From: CAYUPI01 sp964446585
GTDB lineage: Bacteria > Verrucomicrobiota > Verrucomicrobiia > Limisphaerales > UBA8199
Assembly (NCBI GenBank): GCA_964446585.1
Contig: CAYUPI010000001.1
Coordinates: 62,001 to 126,000 of the forward strand
Direction: 5' to 3'
Length of the DNA: 64,000 nt
Shown here: piece after piece, positions 61,348-64,000 of the stretch
Position numbering within the stretch: position 1 is the stretch's first letter
Layout: each line of letters opens with the position of its first letter
Translations under genes and position numbers: made by a program
The notes under the pieces: model-generated
Database searches by the model: none
Seen by the model: only the letters and a program-made list of their open reading frames with translations
Told to the model about the DNA's origin: nothing

Positions 61348-62811
61348 CTATCTTTCCGCTCTCGCTTTTTCATCGGCCAGAAATGCTTGAAAATATTTTT
61401 CGCGAAAGTCCTTCACTGCAGCAGCGCTGGTGAGACAGGCGTCCCAATTCAAAATTGGTCGCGCCGCGGTTTTTCGAGGAGGAATGACCCTGCCACTGTA
61501 TCGCGTTGCCAGTTCTTGAAACGTTTTTCCCCAGGCTTTTGTTTCTCCTTTCGCAGTCAGCAGACCCGTCAGTTCGCTGCAGTCGGTTGCCTCCGGCTGA
61601 TCGTAGAAGCCCCAGTTCAGCCAGCCGACAACAAAACCGGCTGAAGTCTCAACTACGCGGCGACAGTACTGCGCCTGCTGTTCTTCGGAAGCTCGAGGGT
61701 GCGAGCCGTGATCGAAATTTGGTTTTTCGTTTCCACCGTACCAGCCAAACTCCGCCAGCACCACAGGTTTTCCGGGCTTGGCCGTTTCCCGGACGATACT
61801 CTCGAGGTAGGACAGGTTCGCCAATTCATCCTCCGGGCTCTGATACTCATAGGCGCCTCGCGCAAGTGGGTAAAAATGGATTTCCAGGAAATCCAGAAAT
61901 TTCGCCTGCCGCGCGGGTCGAAAACCCGTGTAATCACCCAAGTTGCTCCACAATACAGCAGGCACCGAGCTTTGCAGAAAGCCCACCGTAACGAGGGCGT
62001 CCGGGTCCGCCGTTTTGATTGCGGCCGCTTGTCGCTGCGTCCACTCGTCGGCGATATCCTCACGGAAAGATTGGAAATCGAGCAGCTCGCGGCTCCTGAA
62101 CGCGTCATTCGCGGGAGACAGGGCGACGTTGCCGAATTCATAGGTGTTGGTTGTGCTCCAGGCGGACCTAAGCTTTTCGGCGGTGGAGTATTTCTTCCTC
62201 AACCAAACGTTCCATCGCGGTTTGAGGCTTTCGCTCTGCCATTCCACGCTCGGCTCGTTGAGGAGATCGTAGGCGAAGATCGCGCTCCTACCGCGGTAGC
62301 GTGCGGCAAAAAGTTTCCAGAAGGCCTCCCGGGCGCGCAATGTCTGTTGATCCGACACCGAGAAGGGCTTCCAATTGGGCGGGCCTTCCCAGTGGTCCGG
62401 TCCCGTTGGATGAACATATAGCCCGGCCTCCTCCGCCAGGCGAAGGAATTGGTCGAATTTGGCCAGGCCCTCCGGTCGCAACACGCCAGGCTCTGTGTAG
62501 AACGAACCGTAGCTGAGAAAGACACGCACGCAGTTTACCCCGAACTCCTTCATGCGCACGAAATCGTGGCGAGTGGTCTCGGGTTGAAATTGCTTCCAAA
62601 CCTGGGGCGCCCAGCCGGTGCCGGGCCGATAGTAGGTCACTCCAAAAGGCACAAAGGGCGTTCCCTTTTCCGTGAGGAACGTGCGGCCATCCTTGGCCAC
62701 GCGCACTTTAGACAGGCCTTGAGAAGCCGCGTCCGCGGACAGTATTCCGGGTTTATCAACCGTCAAGGCGGCGATCAGCGTCGCAATCGGGGCAAGAGAC
62801 CCAGCCTTCAC
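61348..62811 (-). CDS. Secreted GH5-like glycoside hydrolase
   Basis: About 487 residues. The GTG at 62811 opens a short signal-like segment (LAPIATLIAALTVDKPG), and an earlier start would overlap the downstream Gfo/Idh gene. The TIM barrel shows the clan GH-A pattern: acid/base Glu186 in LLNEPSVEW and nucleophile Glu354 in VVLAEFGWYGG. YYRPGTGWAPQVW precedes FVRMKEFGVNCVRVFLS. This resembles GH5 (cellulase/mannanase) enzymes, though related clan members such as GH2-like or GH42-like are possible; the polysaccharide substrate is unknown. Confidence 0.8.
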   Translation of the reverse strand: MKAGSLAPIATLIAALTVDKPGILSADAASQGLSKVRVAKDGRTFLTEKGTPFVPFGVTYYRPGTGWAPQVWKQFQPETTRHDFVRMKEFGVNCVRVFLSYGSFYTEPGVLRPEGLAKFDQFLRLAEEAGLYVHPTGPDHWEGPPNWKPFSVSDQQTLRAREAFWKLFAARYRGRSAIFAYDLLNEPSVEWQSESLKPRWNVWLRKKYSTAEKLRSAWSTTNTYEFGNVALSPANDAFRSRELLDFQSFREDIADEWTQRQAAAIKTADPDALVTVGFLQSSVPAVLWSNLGDYTGFRPARQAKFLDFLEIHFYPLARGAYEYQSPEDELANLSYLESIVRETAKPGKPVVLAEFGWYGGNEKPNFDHGSHPRASEEQQAQYCRRVVETSAGFVVGWLNWGFYDQPEATDCSELTGLLTAKGETKAWGKTFQELATRYSGRVIPPRKTAARPILNWDACLTSAAAVKDFREKYFQAFLADEKARAER

Positions 62812-62881
62812 TACTGGAATGACGCCCGACGGCGGAAACCTCGTCAAGCACAAGTCCGAAGCGGGGTTTGAATCCCCAATC

Positions 62882-63940
62882 TTAAGCCGCTTGGATCTGC
62901 TTGGTGATCTCAAACGCCAAATCCAGTGCGTACTTCGCCGATTCACCGCTGACGAGCGGCGTCTGGCGCGCGCGGACACACTCGATGAAATCGCGCAGTT
63001 CCAATTTCAGCGGTTCTTCTTTGGCAATCGGCACCGGCTCGCGCACAATTCGCTTGCCGCCGAACTGGCTCACGATGGAGGAGTCTCTGGCGCGCATCAG
63101 TTTTTTCAAGAGCGAACTCTCCTGCTCTTCGTCGCGCGCAATCCGGTAAACGAACCCCTCTTGCGCGCGGTAGTCCAGCGAGATGTAACTGGTCACCGGC
63201 CCGCGGCTGAACACGCGGATTTTGCGCATCCGTTCCGGGCTGACTCGACTGGCGGTCAAATTCGCCACGCAACCATTGGCAAACCGCAGCCGCGCGTTGG
63301 CGATGTCCTCCGATTTGCTCAAAACGGGAATGCCCACTGCGTCCACACTCGTTACGGGCGATTTCACGAACGCCAGCACCACGTCCAGGTCGTGAATCAT
63401 CAAATCGAGCACGACACCGATATCTGTGCTCCGCTCCGGAAAGGGCGAGAGCCGGTGTGTCTCGATGAACCGGGGTTCGGTCGCGACAGTTTCAAGATAT
63501 CTGAACACGGGATTGAACCGTTCGACGTGGCCGACTTGCAACACGCAGTTTCGTTGCTGGGCCAGTCCCACCAACTCCGCTGCCTGGGCCGCCTTGTCGG
63601 TCATGGGCTTCTCAATCAGCAGATGTTTGCCCGCCTGAAGCAGCGGCTTGGAGAGCTCGAAGTGAGTAACTGTCGGCGTCACGACGCTGATGGCCTGGCT
63701 GGCAGTTTCGGCCTCGGCGGGCGAGCCAAACGCGCGCACCTGGTATTTTTCCGCGAGGGCCCTCGCGCGCTCGCCGAGGACGTCATAGACTCCGACAAAA
63801 TCGACATGGCCGGCCGCGGCCAGCTCGGAATAAATCCGAGCGTGCTCTTTGCCCAGCGCGCCGGCGCCGAACACGGACACTGAAACTTTGTCTGGAGTGT
63901 GGGGTGCGGGGCGCGCCGTCATGGGCGCGCATTCTGCCAT
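62882..63940 (-). CDS. Gfo/Idh/MocA-family oxidoreductase
   Basis: About 352 residues, probably cytoplasmic (no signal). The Rossmann motif VSVFGAGALGKEHARIYSEL lies near residue 20, and GKHLLIEKPMTDKAAQAAEL carries the family EKP motif. VGHVERFNPVFRYLE and FPERSTDIGVVLDLMIHDLD form the substrate side. The ATG at 63940 or at 63922 may be the start; an ATG at 63982 would read through a heptad array. Such enzymes dehydrogenate sugars or UDP-sugars, sometimes near lipid A genes; the substrate is unknown. Confidence 0.83.
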   Translation of the reverse strand: MAECAPMTARPAPHTPDKVSVSVFGAGALGKEHARIYSELAAAGHVDFVGVYDVLGERARALAEKYQVRAFGSPAEAETASQAISVVTPTVTHFELSKPLLQAGKHLLIEKPMTDKAAQAAELVGLAQQRNCVLQVGHVERFNPVFRYLETVATEPRFIETHRLSPFPERSTDIGVVLDLMIHDLDVVLAFVKSPVTSVDAVGIPVLSKSEDIANARLRFANGCVANLTASRVSPERMRKIRVFSRGPVTSYISLDYRAQEGFVYRIARDEEQESSLLKKLMRARDSSIVSQFGGKRIVREPVPIAKEEPLKLELRDFIECVRARQTPLVSGESAKYALDLAFEITKQIQAA

Positions 63941-63968
63941 TGATGGCCGACGACTGACAACAGACAAA

Positions 63969-63989
63969 CTTTGCACTTTCAACTTTCAA
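63969..63989. repeat. Heptad tandem repeat array at window edge (CTTTGCA/CTTTCAA)
   Basis: Units CTTTGCA, CTTTCAA and CTTTCAA lie upstream of the Gfo/Idh gene; on the minus strand they read TTGAAAG, close to the GTTGAAA unit of the BMC arrays. The array may continue past the window edge. Confidence 0.7.
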
Positions 63990-64000
63990 TTCTGCGTCCA

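Overview
The window looks like a chromosomal segment of a GC-rich member of the Verrucomicrobiota, most likely a Pedosphaera/Limisphaerales-type bacterium. The pointers are a microcompartment operon of the planctomycete-verrucomicrobial type, three pseudopilins with the FTLIELLVVIAIIAIL prepilin signature and short variable C-terminal domains, many Tat-exported oxidoreductases and TIM-barrel enzymes, and short 7-bp tandem repeats scattered between and inside genes. No phage genes, transposase or CRISPR array was seen.

Layout. 1-2028: end of a BMC operon (two shell proteins, PduL) divergent from a DeoR-family regulator, with a perfect 15-bp inverted repeat between them. 2099-8654: housekeeping genes (truB, ribF, a Gre-like factor, a HEAT protein, a glycosyltransferase, uvrB). 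8674-18895: Tat-exported TIM-barrel, epimerase and Gfo/Idh proteins, an alcohol dehydrogenase/SDR pair, an MFS carrier, a dienelactone hydrolase and an intradiol dioxygenase, suggesting sugar-acid and aromatic catabolism. 19157-31364: secreted hydrolase-like proteins, a type II DAHP synthase, a TPR membrane protein and tRNA-Leu(CAA). 31642-38706: three pseudopilins with three small lipoproteins, a ChbG-like deacetylase and an ABC-F ATPase. 38964-41257: phosphonate catabolism (phnX and a PbfA-like PLP enzyme). 42205-54924: a minus-strand run that reads as a candidate phosphocholine or quaternary-amine pathway: phosphoesterase, OPA-family carrier, PchP-like HAD phosphatase, alcohol and aldehyde dehydrogenases, Rieske oxygenase and a glutamine-synthetase-like ligase. 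55160-63940: tricorn-like protease, RF3, a GH5-like hydrolase and a Gfo/Idh protein.

The most unusual structure is a family of heptanucleotide tandem arrays (units such as GTTGAAA, CGTGAAA, GTGTTCC, AAAATTC, AATGACG). Two pairs of these arrays lie as inverted repeats around a four-helix-bundle (S23/IVP-type) gene. One copy is intact (46301-46871). The other (49614-49783) keeps only the first ~25 codons of a related gene, with the same 18-bp spacing between start codon and right arm. Other arrays have become coding sequence: the signal peptide of a BNR-repeat protein, a loop of the glutamine synthetase homologue and the N-terminus of a PQQ-like protein. This points to a small, possibly mobile repeat-plus-four-helix-bundle element that also interrupts the amine-catabolism gene run.

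All functional calls come from reading protein motifs by eye; no database search was run.
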